Positions 1 to 12,800 of a DNA stretch of 64,000 nt are shown piece by piece. Source of the DNA: Apus apus (taxonomy: Eukaryota > Chordata > Aves > Apodiformes > Apodidae); the NCBI RefSeq assembly GCF_020740795.1, contig NC_067286.1:32016003-32080002 (forward strand). Direction: 5' to 3'. The position numbers and the translations under genes are program-made. The notes beneath the pieces are model-generated. The model was not told the DNA's origin and searched no databases. It saw nothing but the letters and a program-made list of their open reading frames with translations. Each line of letters begins with the position of its first letter. Positions within the stretch are counted from its first letter, which is position 1.

Positions 1-3000
1 TGCTGTACAAAACAGAGATGTAAGAGGGAAGAGATGTGGCACCCTGAGTAACCAGCAAGAACAAAGTGAATTAAGCCTTTGCATAGCAAACAGAATTTTT
101 AAAAGGCGTCAGACCAGGATGCTTTTTCTTTAGTTCTTTTTGAACAGTTCTGAAAGTGAAGTGAATTAATGGTTTCCAAACCTAGCAGGTAAATTTGTAG
201 CAAGCAGAAACTTGAGAATAAAGAGGGTGGTAAAGCAATACTAAAAAAGAAGATTACAGACTGGAAATTGGGCTCAGTGCAAATTTTATATATATAAAAA
301 TAATTTTTTTTTTCTTTTGTTACTGTAACTATAAGCAAGAAACACATGCCAGAGGAAATGAGAATTTAAGAAAATAGAGACAGCTTGGCAGAGCCACAAA
401 ATGAAAGATTTAAGGAAAGAAAATTTAGAGAACAGAAGGAAATATCAATAGAAGAAATGATAGCAGCATAAAAACATCAGCTTTTCAAAGTTATAATTTT
501 GCACCCAGGCTTTTAACATCAAAGTTCTTCACTGCATGAAAATGGAAAGTTCTGTCATATTGATCCTGGGGTGGGAAATAATGTGCATGTTTTTCTTTAA
601 CCTGCTGAGAGAAAAAAAATGCATGCAAAAAGGCAAGGAAAGAGAAAACTGATTCCAGCAATTTAATAGTTAAGGTGTTGGAATAGTTACCAGACACTGT
701 TTCTGTAGGAATGATGAAGCTGAGATTTAGAAGACGTTGAAAGAATTGTGATTCTGAATGGCCAAATACACGTTAGTGCCCCCACCTTGACACAAATAAA
801 CCACAGCTGCCTGGACAGCATAATTCCCTTTTGGCTTGAAACTGTATATGTTATTTAGAAGGCTCTTTGAGAATAGAAGTAGCCCAGTGAGAGATTCATA
901 GAGAAGCCAGGGATCTAAAGCTGACCCAGCAAATAACTGCTTCTTGCTGCCTGTGCAAGAAAACTGAATCAGTCGGATCCTCAGCAAAGGTAGCTGGAAA
1001 TACAGAAAAAATAAGCCCTGATCCTTCCCTCTAAGAAGACAACAAAGCAATAGCAGGTGCGCTGAGGCTGCTGTGAAAGGCCTGGTGTTGAACCCCTGCT
1101 AGCACGAAGCTTGCACTGCCATGCTGGCCTTTGTTCGGCTGTCAGCAAGGAGCGGTATCTGGCTCCTCCTCATTCTGTAATGTGTAATTTTTAGTCTCTC
1201 CAATACGTGAAGTCACCCAACCTTCTGACCTGTTTACTCAGTGCTTCCAGAGGCCGTTCATTTCCAAACATTATCATGTTACAGGTACTTGGAGTCCCCA
1301 GTTCAACCCTTTATAGTAGTTATTTATTACTCTGGTTTGGTCTGTGAATGCTGAAGCAGCAGGTTTTTTCCTCACCAGCTGTCCCACTGCAGAACTGCAC
1401 CCTCTGCCTTTGCCACCCGCAACACCCTGGTCCCTGTGCAAGAGCTGCTCCAACAATCCATTCAGCAGATTGGTTTTGCCCAGGTGTGCAACCCCTTAGC
1501 TTGCACTCACACCTGCAGACAACGTGCTGGACATACATGCAAGACCCATGGAAGGCATCAGATGCATCACACCAGAGGCAAAGACAACAAATTATCCACA
1601 AGGCCAAGGACGGAAAGTACAGCCTATCTAAGGTTGCCTCTCATGAAACTTCACCCAAGGTTCTTATGGAGTGTACTCAAGAAAAAGAAGGAATAAGGTG
1701 AAGAGCCTGGTGGCATGGTGGGAATTTTAGATTGCTTTGTACCTCTTCCCACCGTACACCAGATTCCAAACATTGATCTAGAAGTGAGAGCCTGAGCAGC
1801 CCTTCTCTTTAAGGAAGATGGTGAATTCAGTACAGCTTGTCTAGGCAGGATCCACCAGAACTAGCAGTCTACCCACAGTGATGTGAGACTCAGCCTAGGA
1901 TGGAAAACTGGCCCAAGAAAACTAAATATTTGAGCAGCTAATCTGTGCTACGTTATCAGTACCTGAGCTAGGCAATTAAGGTGAGCTCTTGCACAGCTGC
2001 AAAGTCTTTGGTCATACCTTTAGGTTGCAGTGTAGGCATCCCTCTGGTGTCTGACAATGCTTGCTTCAAGCCTCCCTTTGTAATTATTTAATTGCTAAAT
2101 GCATTGTGCAGTGGATGTCAGGAACATATAGTCAGACATAAATATCCCTGTGGATATGATGGAGAGCACTCCTTTATGCAAATTGTTGCTATGCATGCTT
2201 CAGGACATTATGCTCCAAAATGCTGCACTGCTGCACAGAAGCAGCTTCTGGTCACTGCTTCCCAGAAGGAAGCAACCATGAATGCACCATACACAGAGTT
2301 TTGTCCCTTTCTTTTGCCTTTCAGCTTTCCAAGTGCTTTGGTAGCCTCACAACTGCAGACATCACGTGAGCAAATCCTTTCGTGTTTGCTCCTATCAGTC
2401 CTGTTGGTTAAACATTTGAGAAAGCCAGCCATACCACGCAGCTCACTGCACTGCAGAAGAGATCCCAAAGTGTTTTACAAACAGTATTTAACTCACGATT
2501 CATCCCATCTAATTTAAGGGGTTCAGCTGGAATACTGAAATTGAAGCTTGGGCACTTTGGTTTAGTTCCTATCATCCAGAGCAAGTTGTCTAGCTCCTAA
2601 TTATCCCTTGCCCACTACTTGGGTGCTGCTTCCCCAGCCTGATACACCACCTCCATCCTGTTCAAAGAGGCTTGGGACCAGAAGGCATCTGTCTTTGTCC
2701 CACTGGGAATTCCCCTGCTTGCAGCAGGGTGAATGGGAGGGGGGAAGCATTGTCTCATGGAGTGCCCAGGATATGGGCAAATCCCTGTTTGCTGGGCTTG
2801 AAAGAAAGAAAAGCGAGTCCTCTGTGCTCTTTAAAAGGAACTTGATGGATACGTTGAAAATGCCAGTCCTGGTGGGGACATGAGGGATGTCCTGTGCTTT
2901 ATGACTCAACTGGTCCAGCAAAATGCCTAGAGTTTGGCATTGTTTCTCAGATCTGCAGAGAGTGCATATGTCTCAGGAGGGATGGTGGTGGCTTCACTCC

Positions 3001-3699
3001 CTTTGGTGCCCTGGTGGCAGGCCATTTTCACCACTCTGCTGCTAGTCCAGTGGTATGCTGGACCATCTAAGCACTGCCTTTATTTTTCAGATACAGTATG
3101 TAATTAATCAGTGAGACTCACTGTCACATCACTGAGTCCAAGAGTGAGTAAATGAAGCTAGATGGCTGTGTGCAAGAACACTGACTTTCAACATTATATT
3201 AAAGAAAAGATATGAAGAACATAAATCAAACTCTTGCTATTGGCAAGAGAGAAGCAGTTTTCCCAGGGACAGATTACTGCTGAAGATTTCTTGCATCTTC
3301 TGGAAAAAGAAATGTTGGCTGCTGCCAGAGAGATGATACTAGGATAAACAGACTGCATGTAGGTATGACATTTCAGGTCCATAAGTGAATGGGACAGTGA
3401 CAACAAACTGCTATTGCCCACTGCACTGAAAAGCGTGTTTCCTCAAGTGAGAACAAAATACCCAAATTACCCCAAACTCAGGGGTAATAAAGATCAGCTG
3501 GCCATGTGAAAAGCCACCCTTGCTTTTTCCCTCCCCTGTGTGCACCAAACAGCCTGGGCTACTTGAATGGGAGGGTGACATGGCCCCCTGCTCCCCTCTA
3601 CAGCCACCCAGCCCCCCTCGCTCCCCAGGTCACCTTCCACCCGGGGCTGCCTTCACCACCCCCGCGGGGAGGGTTAAGCTCAGCTCTGTGTAATCTTTA
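1..3699. other. Intergenic, no gene recognised
   Basis: Unique-looking sequence with only short open frames lacking family resemblance. A POU octamer ATGCAAAT is at 2176-2183 and a C-rich stretch at 3560-3670. No BMF exon, tRNA or LINE recognised. Confidence 0.7.
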
Positions 3700-3900
3700 A
3701 CATAATACACATACAGGCTCTTCTTGTTACACTCAAGCTCAGCTAGCAGGTACAAGCAGTAAGGTTGAATATTAAAAAGCTGCTCAGAGGATTGATTTTT
3801 CATTAAGATGAATCGATTGTAATTAAGCCTAACAGAGATGTTCGTGCTAATGCTGTGTTATTTATTGCCTGAATGAAATCCTTCTTTTTTCTTTTTTTTA
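3700..3900. promoter_or_regulatory. Candidate conserved non-coding element
   Basis: An AT-rich block with homeodomain-type words (TGATTTTTCATTAAG, GAATCGATTGTAATTAAG) directly follows a C-rich block ending CCCCGCGGGGAGGG. The composition resembles developmental enhancers. Conservation cannot be seen from one genome. Confidence 0.25.
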
Positions 3901-6539
3901 AAGCATGTGAATTCTTTACCATTCTTTCTTTTTCTTTCAGTCTTGTATTATTTCTGCTTCTCCCTCTAGAATATATGTTGGTGTGCCTTTTCTTCTTTCA
4001 GTGTCTGTTTTCTCTCAAGATCATTTTTTTTCTGTTGTGTTTAATTGTTTTTCTCCTGATTTATTGTTCCAAGCCCATGCTAGGCAGTCTGTTTATTTAT
4101 AATTTGGATTATTTTAAAATGGATCCAGAGCTCTAGGTCAGTGTTTAAAAATTAACTAATAAAATACACAAATGAGGCCCAATGGTCAACATAAGATTAC
4201 ACATCCTCTAGGATTTGCATGCTACTCCAAATAAACCACTGGGGAATACCAGCCCCAGGCATGGAAAATTCACTTATCTGGTATAGAAAATCTATATGGA
4301 GTCCCTTCACTGATAGTGCTGGGCCGCTCTTCCTCTGAGAGAGCCAGCAGGTGTTAGTATGAGGCATGGAAATGTTGGCCTCTGCCCAGTGCATGTGTCC
4401 ACCTCACAGGAACTGATCCTGTTCCTGCTAGGTGTTCTGGGAGAACGAAGCTCAAAGGGTGATAATAAGTGTAACGTGCTCCACGCAACAGATCAGGAGA
4501 CCAGAGTGTCCCAAACTTTTGCTGCACCTTCCCTCTTCCACTGAGGAGACTGCTGGTTTCCAAGGAAAAGGCGAACCGTTGGGAGGCAGCGTTTGCTGTT
4601 CTGCAGGGACACAAACCCACCATCACCCTCCGACACTGTTTTGGCACTACCCCACGCGTGGTACCATGACAGTTACATCCCTCTCTTCACACTCCATTGC
4701 AAAACTTCTCCAGTAAACAAACAAGTGGTATCAGCCACTGTGCATATTTGGAGAGTCAGCTTTGGCTTGTGGAGGAGACAGGCAGGAGCAGCAGACTTGG
4801 GGGGGCCATGGTGTCTGGGCAGCCCCAGGGCAGCAGGCTGAGGGGACAGTCAGGGCCCTTGTTTATGCTCCAAGATGCTTCTCTGGCTGGGCTGAAGAGA
4901 AAAGCACACAGACCGTACGCAGGGTTTGAGGTGCTGGCTTGAGAACTGAGCAGGTTAGTTGGCTTGCATGAAGGCAGGAAGCGGTGGCAGCATGTCCTGT
5001 TCACCCCCCTGCAGAGGTGGGGGCAGGTCCAGCAAAGGTAAGAAAACTTCTGGAGCTGCAGGAGCTAAACACACCTGCTCTGCTCGGTCAGCTACAGCCC
5101 AGGCTTGCTGCTCCCTGAAGACACCTGGGTCTCTCAGACTGGTGCAAAGTGGGAGCAAAACCTCCCGCAGGGTTTGACTGGACAGTGTCCCCAGACAGAG
5201 GTAGGGCTGCTGTGTGGAGATGCCGATGCTGGACTCCGGAACCAGCGCCACTCCCACCGCGAACAGAAGGGTGTTTTAGCAGTTGCCCCAGTGAAAACAA
5301 GATCAGGCTTTTTAGTGTGGTGTTAACAGCTATGTTAAAATCCTCACACTTTCCAACAAAAGAAAGGCCCTCAGAGAAACCCAAACAAACACTCACACAA
5401 GCAACACTGGAAGTTGGCTTGAGTTACAAACACAGGAAATTAAATACAAAACCATGTTACAATAGCATTGAGAATCTGATTTAAAACAAGCCAGACAAGA
5501 GCATGCACTGTTCAGATTGCTGTATTTTTCTCTACCCCCACTCCCAGGGGGATTGTCTCTATAAATACACACATGCATGTAAGTAGTGTATGTTTGTATA
5601 CACATGTACATGCATGCACAATTTCTACCACATTAAATAAACCAGCTGAATTAAAATAATATAGTAGCCTTTCTCTGGACTGAGCTCACCCAGTGTACAT
5701 GTACATGCAGATGCTTTAGCCAGGACCACAAATATCATATGCTATGGTGAAAGGGTTTGTTGTTATTTGAAAAAGTTTTTCTTCTTTCCTAAACCAAGAT
5801 CCTTGCGAAGATTCAGTCTACAGCAGAGTTTCACAACAAACGAATGTGCAGCTGAGAGTGGTGCAAAGGTGAGAACAAGGACAAAAAGGCAGGAGTTCCT
5901 TAAGTAGGTTTTATTGCTGAAGAAAACATAATATTTAATCTTCAGCTTCAATTGCATTAGCAGAAGTCACCTTTACTCCAACAGAAACGCACACGGAGGG
6001 TTATGCCAGTACAGCACATTGCCTGTAAAAAAATACTCTTCTGATGGGCAAAGCTTGACTGGGCTTTACAACCAGTCTCCTTGTGTGTCCTGCCGTATCA
6101 CAGCCGGCATGCTGCCATCAGGTGACATTACATGCCCTCTGCAGAAGCCTCTTCCCACCTCCAGTCACAGCACGCTGCTGGAGGTCAGTGGCTAGGGGAG
6201 GGTGTCCTCAGGTTAACATGTCTTGACTTGTCCCTTTCTTTAAGCAAAGTCCTTTCCCTTTGCTGCAAATCCCTATCTCATGGCCTCAGTCTTAGGGTAC
6301 ACGCTTGTTTTTCTCCTTTTATCTTCAAAACACTCTCAAATGTATTTCAAATGAGAACTCTATTATGTTTTCCTTTCCTTTATTACACTTTGCTACAGTT
6401 TGTCAATACTGGCTACCGGTGTTATTTGAGGCCACACTTTAAAAAAAAAAAAGGTCCTTCCCGAGCTCTGAACATTTATCTGAAGTTCTGCATAAGGTCA
6501 CATGTCTCCTCCAGCAGAAGGTCTTGCAAAGTTAAACAA
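3901..6539. other. Intergenic, no gene recognised
   Basis: Holds T-rich tracts (3880-4080) and a purine-pyrimidine alternating ACATGCATG-rich segment at 5565-5619. Open frames here overlap on both strands and look random. Confidence 0.7.
5565..5619. repeat. Alternating purine-pyrimidine AC/TG-rich tract
   Basis: Imperfect ACACATGCATG and TGTATACACATG wording, 55 bp, potentially Z-DNA-prone. Confidence 0.6.
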
Positions 6540-6830
6540 AGTCCCCTCGCTTGCTCTGTCTGAGTAAATACAGACCATATTGGAGTAAATAAACAGCCAG
6601 GCAGTGTCCCAGACAATGGGCCTTGGCGATGAATTAATAAACTCTGCCTCTCGCATTAGCAGAGTGTGACTGGAACTGGCAGGAGGCCCTGGCGGGACTC
6701 CAGAAACGATTATTACTAGACAGAGCCAAAGGAGACTTGGCACGGCGCGGAGCCCACAGCTGGAGATTAGGTAACAGAGTCAAAGCGCTCGCAGCGCTGC
6801 CAGGGCGTTGGTTACCCTGCCTGAGGAGAG
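6540..6830. promoter_or_regulatory. Candidate regulatory element, locally CpG-enriched
   Basis: Mixed AT/GC block with GATGAATTAATAAAC, AACGATTATTACTAG and a CpG-enriched end (GCACGGCGCGGAGCC, AAGCGCTCGCAGCGCTGCC). No codable exon. Inferred from texture only. Confidence 0.25.
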
Positions 6831-9800
6831 GGTCAGGACTCTGCTTTTGTAGCTCATATTCGTGTAGGGTGCCTACCTCCAGAACTCACGCTGCGCCAGA
6901 GACTTATCTGGCAGGATCAAATTGCCATCCTGAACCGAAGTAGTTGACCAAAACACCTGTCTGGGTGAAACAACATAGAATGAGCATGCATCATCCCTGT
7001 CCTCTCCACCACCCAGAGACCCTGGTGTCCTTGGGTAGAAGAGGACATGGTGATACTGCAAATGGGACAGCTGGGCCATGCAGCTGGGCAGTGCTGTTTT
7101 AGGTAAGGGAGCAATATTTGCTTCAGTAAAGAAAATCTTTATTTGGGCTTGTCTTCTGAGCTGGGTGTTGAATCCAGAGGAAGGAAGACTGCTGAGGAAG
7201 GCAGGGGGGAAGGTGGCTGACACCTGTGGAGAGCCAATGCTAAGGCAGCCTATTCCTGAGCTGCAGAACAGTTGTCTCTCAGACACATTAATGAAGGAGG
7301 TGTAAATAGGAAGGGAGTGTGGACAGCTGGCAAAAGCCATCCCCCAGTTCTCGCATTGAAAGAAATGGTGGCTGTGTTGCCGTGTGGACTACGGTGCAGC
7401 AGCCCCTGAGCTGCCTCCTAAATCAGAAGAACCATTACCTTGGAGCTTGGAAGGCCAGCAGCCACAGTGCATGAGTGCTGCAGCAATTTCAGGTAGTGGG
7501 TTTATCAAATGGGCTACCTTCAGCCTGAATAACCTGCTGACACAGCTGTCCTGAGTCCAAGAGCTAGGCTACCTTCTTCACCCACTGTTGCACTGCTTTA
7601 TTTAGACCTGCTTCTTGGATCTCTGACATGGGTCTGCTCATTGCCACACACAGACATGCCTGTGTTTGCAACTCACATCCCTGCCAGAAGCTACATACAT
7701 GTTAGCAACGTCAGGTGGGCTTGGCACTTGTGTGCCAGAGTATAGGTGGAAGGGGAAATTATATCTGCTGCTGCTGAGAAGAATTTTGAGAAGTATGAAT
7801 GAAAAACTCAGCCTTTTTCACTGTCTTCAGAAGAAGGGAGGCTGTATGCTAAACCACTCTCATTCATACATGGTGACAAGACTGGTCTGAACTCCAGCCC
7901 AGAGGGCCCCCAAAGGCCCTAAATGCAGGGACATCTCGGTTTGGAGCCCATGTCTTTTACATCTCAATGACTGCAACCCTGGAAATGAAAAGGAGGGAAA
8001 AAATCAGGCTTTCTTCGTGCCATTATGACAAATGAAAATACCTGGATTGCTTTGAAAACACCCTTTACCAAGTATACAGTGGTTAGTAAAGTAACCAAAA
8101 TGAAGGGAATGAAGGCTTTAATTCCCCACATATATGCTAGAGTAAATGGCAATACAAGCATTTCTTATCCTCATTTACTGCTGAATCCCCAACCTGTCCG
8201 GGACTGAATGCCCCCAAAGAAAAACAAGAATAGTTTCCAGCTCTGAATACTGCCTTTTGTCATCAGGTTTGAAAGCCCTTCACAAAGGAGAGGAATCTCA
8301 TTTTCTGTGTTTTTCCACAGGGAGAAAGGGAGTCACGATGCATAGCCTGAGCCCGCTCTGCTGACTGCCAGCCTGCTGCTCTGCCACGGCCTCAGGACAC
8401 CACTGTGTCCTCACCAACCTGCTGGCTCTGCAGAGGTCTAAATGCCACATGCAACTTGTGCAGACTTGTCCTACAGACATTCCTTATCTATGCATGAGAC
8501 TGTAAAAGCTCCTGGTATGAGTAGCTGAGGGCTGGGTCAATCAGAGGAGTCTTCCAGTCAATGCTGACAGGGCTAAGGTAAATCTGATTCCACTGCCCTT
8601 TGCTCAGTCCCCAAACGCCTTCTTCCTCCAGCAAGCTATTGGGTTTTTTCTTTCATAACAAAATTTGAAGCAAAGAATTGCTTTCCATTAGCCAAGGCGC
8701 AGATTTTGTTCTTCTCCTTAAATCACCTTCATCTTGATGAGCATGGGCACTGCTTACTGGTGCCTCTAAACATTGCCTGGAGAGAAAACCTCTGTGGAAA
8801 GTGAAATTCAGAAGAGCTAATAAAACATTTTCTGAAGGGTTTGAATCTCTCATTCCAAAGAAAACAAAGAGGTCGGCTGACCTTTCAACCTGACCCGTTT
8901 CTTTTTTCTTTTTTCTTTTTTTTTTTTTCTAAGGCATTAAGAAAAACATTCTGCAAACAATGAGTGCTCGTGGTAATTGTCCCTCCCCTGTGCCCCAGTT
9001 CTTGCCAAAAGCAACATTTCAATGGCTATGGGGGGTGGAGGTTGAAAGCAAATGAGTGAGCAAGCAAATGCTGGCTTTCACACATCAGTGGCTGGCTACG
9101 CCCTGTCCACATCCAAGGAGGTTCAAGGTGAGGGAGTCAAGCTCTCAGGCTGTTCCTTACCGAGCTTTACAGTTGCAGGTATCTGAAATACTGCAGTCCG
9201 AGTATGGAAATACATGTTGGAAGCATTCAGAAAGCCCAGTCAAAGGGTAAGAAAAAGGGTCACGCAGCAGTAAAGCAGAGTATAATTTAGATCAACATCT
9301 TTTCAGTTGACTGGTGAATTCCACCTTCATGTCACATGCCACATCTACTCATCCTTCAGCTTAGTTGTGGTCCTTCTAGTGTCAGGGAGAGGCCTGGTGT
9401 GAAAACAAATTCATGCTGAAGAAAAACCCTGCTGTTTTCATATGAGAAAAACCTTGTACCGTTTATCTCCACTGTTTTCCAGCACTAGGACCTGCAGTGG
9501 ATCCTGCTGTGACACGTTTCCAGCTGCAAAAGGAATCAAAAGATTTAGGGTTGAGTTCCCTCCTCATTCTGGAACATGTTCCACTGTGCAATCTTTTGTA
9601 ATATCTCTCTGCAAGAAAAGCACTAATGCTCTCCAAGAGGCCTCCCCTTTCACTTTCCTCATAAGAGGTGATGACAAGCTCCCAGCCCTATTGTCTACAC
9701 ACATCCTTAACTGAAGAGAGTCAGAGATTTCGCTGCCTTTCCTGGTTCTGACACTAACCTGTACACCAGTCCTGGGCAAATCGCTTAAGCATTACCCAAC

Positions 9801-12800
9801 TCAGACAAAATTTCAATGGAAATCCCTTCTTGTTAATACTAGAAGAGCTGCATTAGCACTGCTGAGAGATGGCTGCAGACAAGGGAGGCTTTCAGCTGTC
9901 TTTGGGACTCTGCTGCCAGAAAAGGAGAGCTGCCTATGCCAGGGCTCATCTCGCTAACTCCAGGGCAGCCGAATAAGCATTGTAAAAGCACGCTGGTACT
10001 GTCAAGGCCCTGCCTTTGAACGTGTTTCTCCAGCTGTAAAATGTGGATAGAAAGACCAAGCCAGCTCTGTAAAGGTCTGCTGAGGTTTAAGCTATGTTGG
10101 CATCCTCCTCTTCAGTGTCAGTGGAGCTGGCAAATGCGAGGAGAGCACAGGATGGTTTCTACTTTTCTTTGAGTCATACTGTAAAACCCCGCAACCCTGA
10201 GAACAGGCCTCATAATTCCCAACAAGCACACAAGTGGGTTTAGGAGCTCGTGTGGGAGGGAAAGAAGAAGTGTGTGGGGGGGGTTAAGTAAACAGTGCAT
10301 CCAGAATCTTTTTGTTACCCTCCAGTTTTACTTCTCCTTTTCAGTAGGAGTTCGTACAGCAAAGTACAATTTTGTGGCTCTTCTTCAAGACCATTAACTC
10401 AATATAAAAATATCAGCACTGTTTTTATTATCTGAAAAAAAGAGCTCAGAGCTGAGCTTTTGCGAGCAAGGCTTGGTTCATTAAACAATGACTCAGACTA
10501 GGTTTTGTGGTGGAGGATTCAGCTTTTCCTTAGCTTTAGGATCAAGATGTCCTGTTTTCATGATAATCTACCTTTCATCTCTCTCATGTTGCAAAATTCA
10601 TTTTTACCTTGATCCCACACAAACCTTTTAGTTTCTTGCTTTTGTTATTGTAGATTATTTACTTTAGAAATGCTGAATCATGACACTGAGGTTAGAGAAA
10701 ATTACACTTGTATTTAAAGTAAAAATTGTTCCCACATCTTCTGAAGAGTCCTGGTCTATTATTTTTGTGTGTCCTTACATTTTATGGTTTTAAAAAGTTC
10801 AAGTGGACCTTTTACCCTGGAGATATTTAATTCTAGCAAATGATGCCTGCTAATGCTGTGTGGGAGGAACTGTGACGAGACAACGGAAAGCTGTGTGGGC
10901 AGTCACAGTTCTGGCTTTCCTCAAACTGCCCCAGAGCATGTCCACCTGTGCCGCTGCTGGCTGGCCTCCTCAAAGCCTGGGTGGCAAAGTACTAGTGGGT
11001 CCTGGGTTGCAGTTACATGGGCTGATGTTGTCCATGAACAGTGTGGCATGCAGCTGAACAGAAGCAGGCTGCAGTTCAGAGAAGCACTCCAGAGTTTGTG
11101 TAAACACCTGAAGCTTATGATAACATCCTAGGCTTGCAAAAGTTGGGCTAGAAATCTGCTGAAAAAAGAACGTTGTAGTTTCCAGTTCTTATTTGACCAG
11201 AAACATGAGGAAAAGGAGACAGAGCTCCAGCCCCAGGTGTGCACCACAGCACATGGAGCAACTTGGAAATACACCATGGTCTGGGGCCACAGTTTGGTTA
11301 TTACCCAGCTGCAACTCTGGTCCACCAGTGCAAGGGCTACCTCCCACCCACACTCGTCACTGTAAGCTTTGTCCTGCTGGCTGAATCACAACTGCTGTAA
11401 GTGAAGACATGCACTGTTTACCCATCACCTAGTGACAGGCAGCCACCAAGGCCCGTCCATCTGCAGTCACAAATTAAACTGATAACTTGTTCGTGTGTCA
11501 GAGGGACAAAGGAAATGTGAAAGCTGAGATGGGCAGACCGGCAAGTTGGTGTGTGCAGTACAGCAGTGAGTGGCTACTGGCAGATAAAAACCCATCTGAG
11601 CCTGGTATCCCTGTTTTCAATTTTTGATACGTTTTTATGAATGCAAAGATGAGATGCAGCAGGGCAGGCAGGAGATAGTGTGCATGTGAAAAAGCCATAA
11701 TTTACACTTTGCTGTGTTGTATCTACTTGCAAACACCTGTTTTACCCCCCTGAGCACTGCCTGTGGGATTACTGCATCACCAGCGCTACTCTGAGAGAAA
11801 ACTGTATTGGGATACAACCAGTGGGTTGGTGCCAGCAGATGAGGTGCTGCCCTGAGCAGCAGTTGGCCTTGGGCCATCAGGCAAGGCTCCTGCCCTCTCT
11901 TCTCTGAGCCAGCCAGTAGCCCACCTCGTCTAACAGCGGCGGCCACTCGCCTGCTGAATCTCTGCTCCACTGAGCACTGCCTGACATGCAGAGAAGCAGA
12001 TAGGGGCCACCTCGTTAGTCATTTAATGAGTAAACAAACCATTTCTCCAGCGTTATCCAGGATCACTCAGCCTGAGCTGGGATGCCAGCCTAGCAGAAAA
12101 GGGGCTCTTGTTCTGGCCCCCCTCTGTTGTAGATGGTGAGGGGCTTGTCCCTTGAAGCAGAACAGGGCTGCCATGCAAGCAAGCCCACCACGTACAGGGC
12201 AAGTGGGACAACTCATGCCAATGACTTTTCAGAGGCCAGCTCAACCTGCATTGGTTAATCCATGTTTTATGTGCATTAGATCCCAAGTTCTTTTACATTA
12301 CCACTGATAGTTTAATTTTTCACGTTAGTGGCTGTCATCCTCTGGACATGTCAGCAGTGCTCTGTAACTGTGCATTATTTAAGCCTCAGCACATCTCCAA
12401 GGCAGGTTCTATACCCCCATTTCGCTGAAGGGGTGGGTGAGGCTAGGCAGCCACCAGAGGGTATGTGCCAAGCTGTGTTATGGCCAGGGCTAAAGCTCTG
12501 TTCTCCTCTTTGTTTCTGCAATGAAACATCTCTTTAATCCAGGCAACTATGTCAATGGTTGGTGTTTCCCAGCAGAACGGCATGATGGTTCTTGTGTGCA
12601 TTTGAGAGCCCCAGCAGAAGCCCAAATGAAGACTGAAGTGCTTCTGACTTCTCCAGTAGCAAAGTAGCTATTTTACCTGCAGGTTGCCCTGCATTTTACA
12701 GCTCCTCCCATCCTGCCATGACCTCACTCCTTCACGGATGGACCCTCAGGTAGTGTTAGCCTACTTACAGGCACAGCTACAGGGCTGGTAGTAATTTGAC

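Noticed and set aside
6873-7340. 155-codon minus-strand frame
   Set aside because: No family resemblance and no promoter or splice context; consistent with chance.
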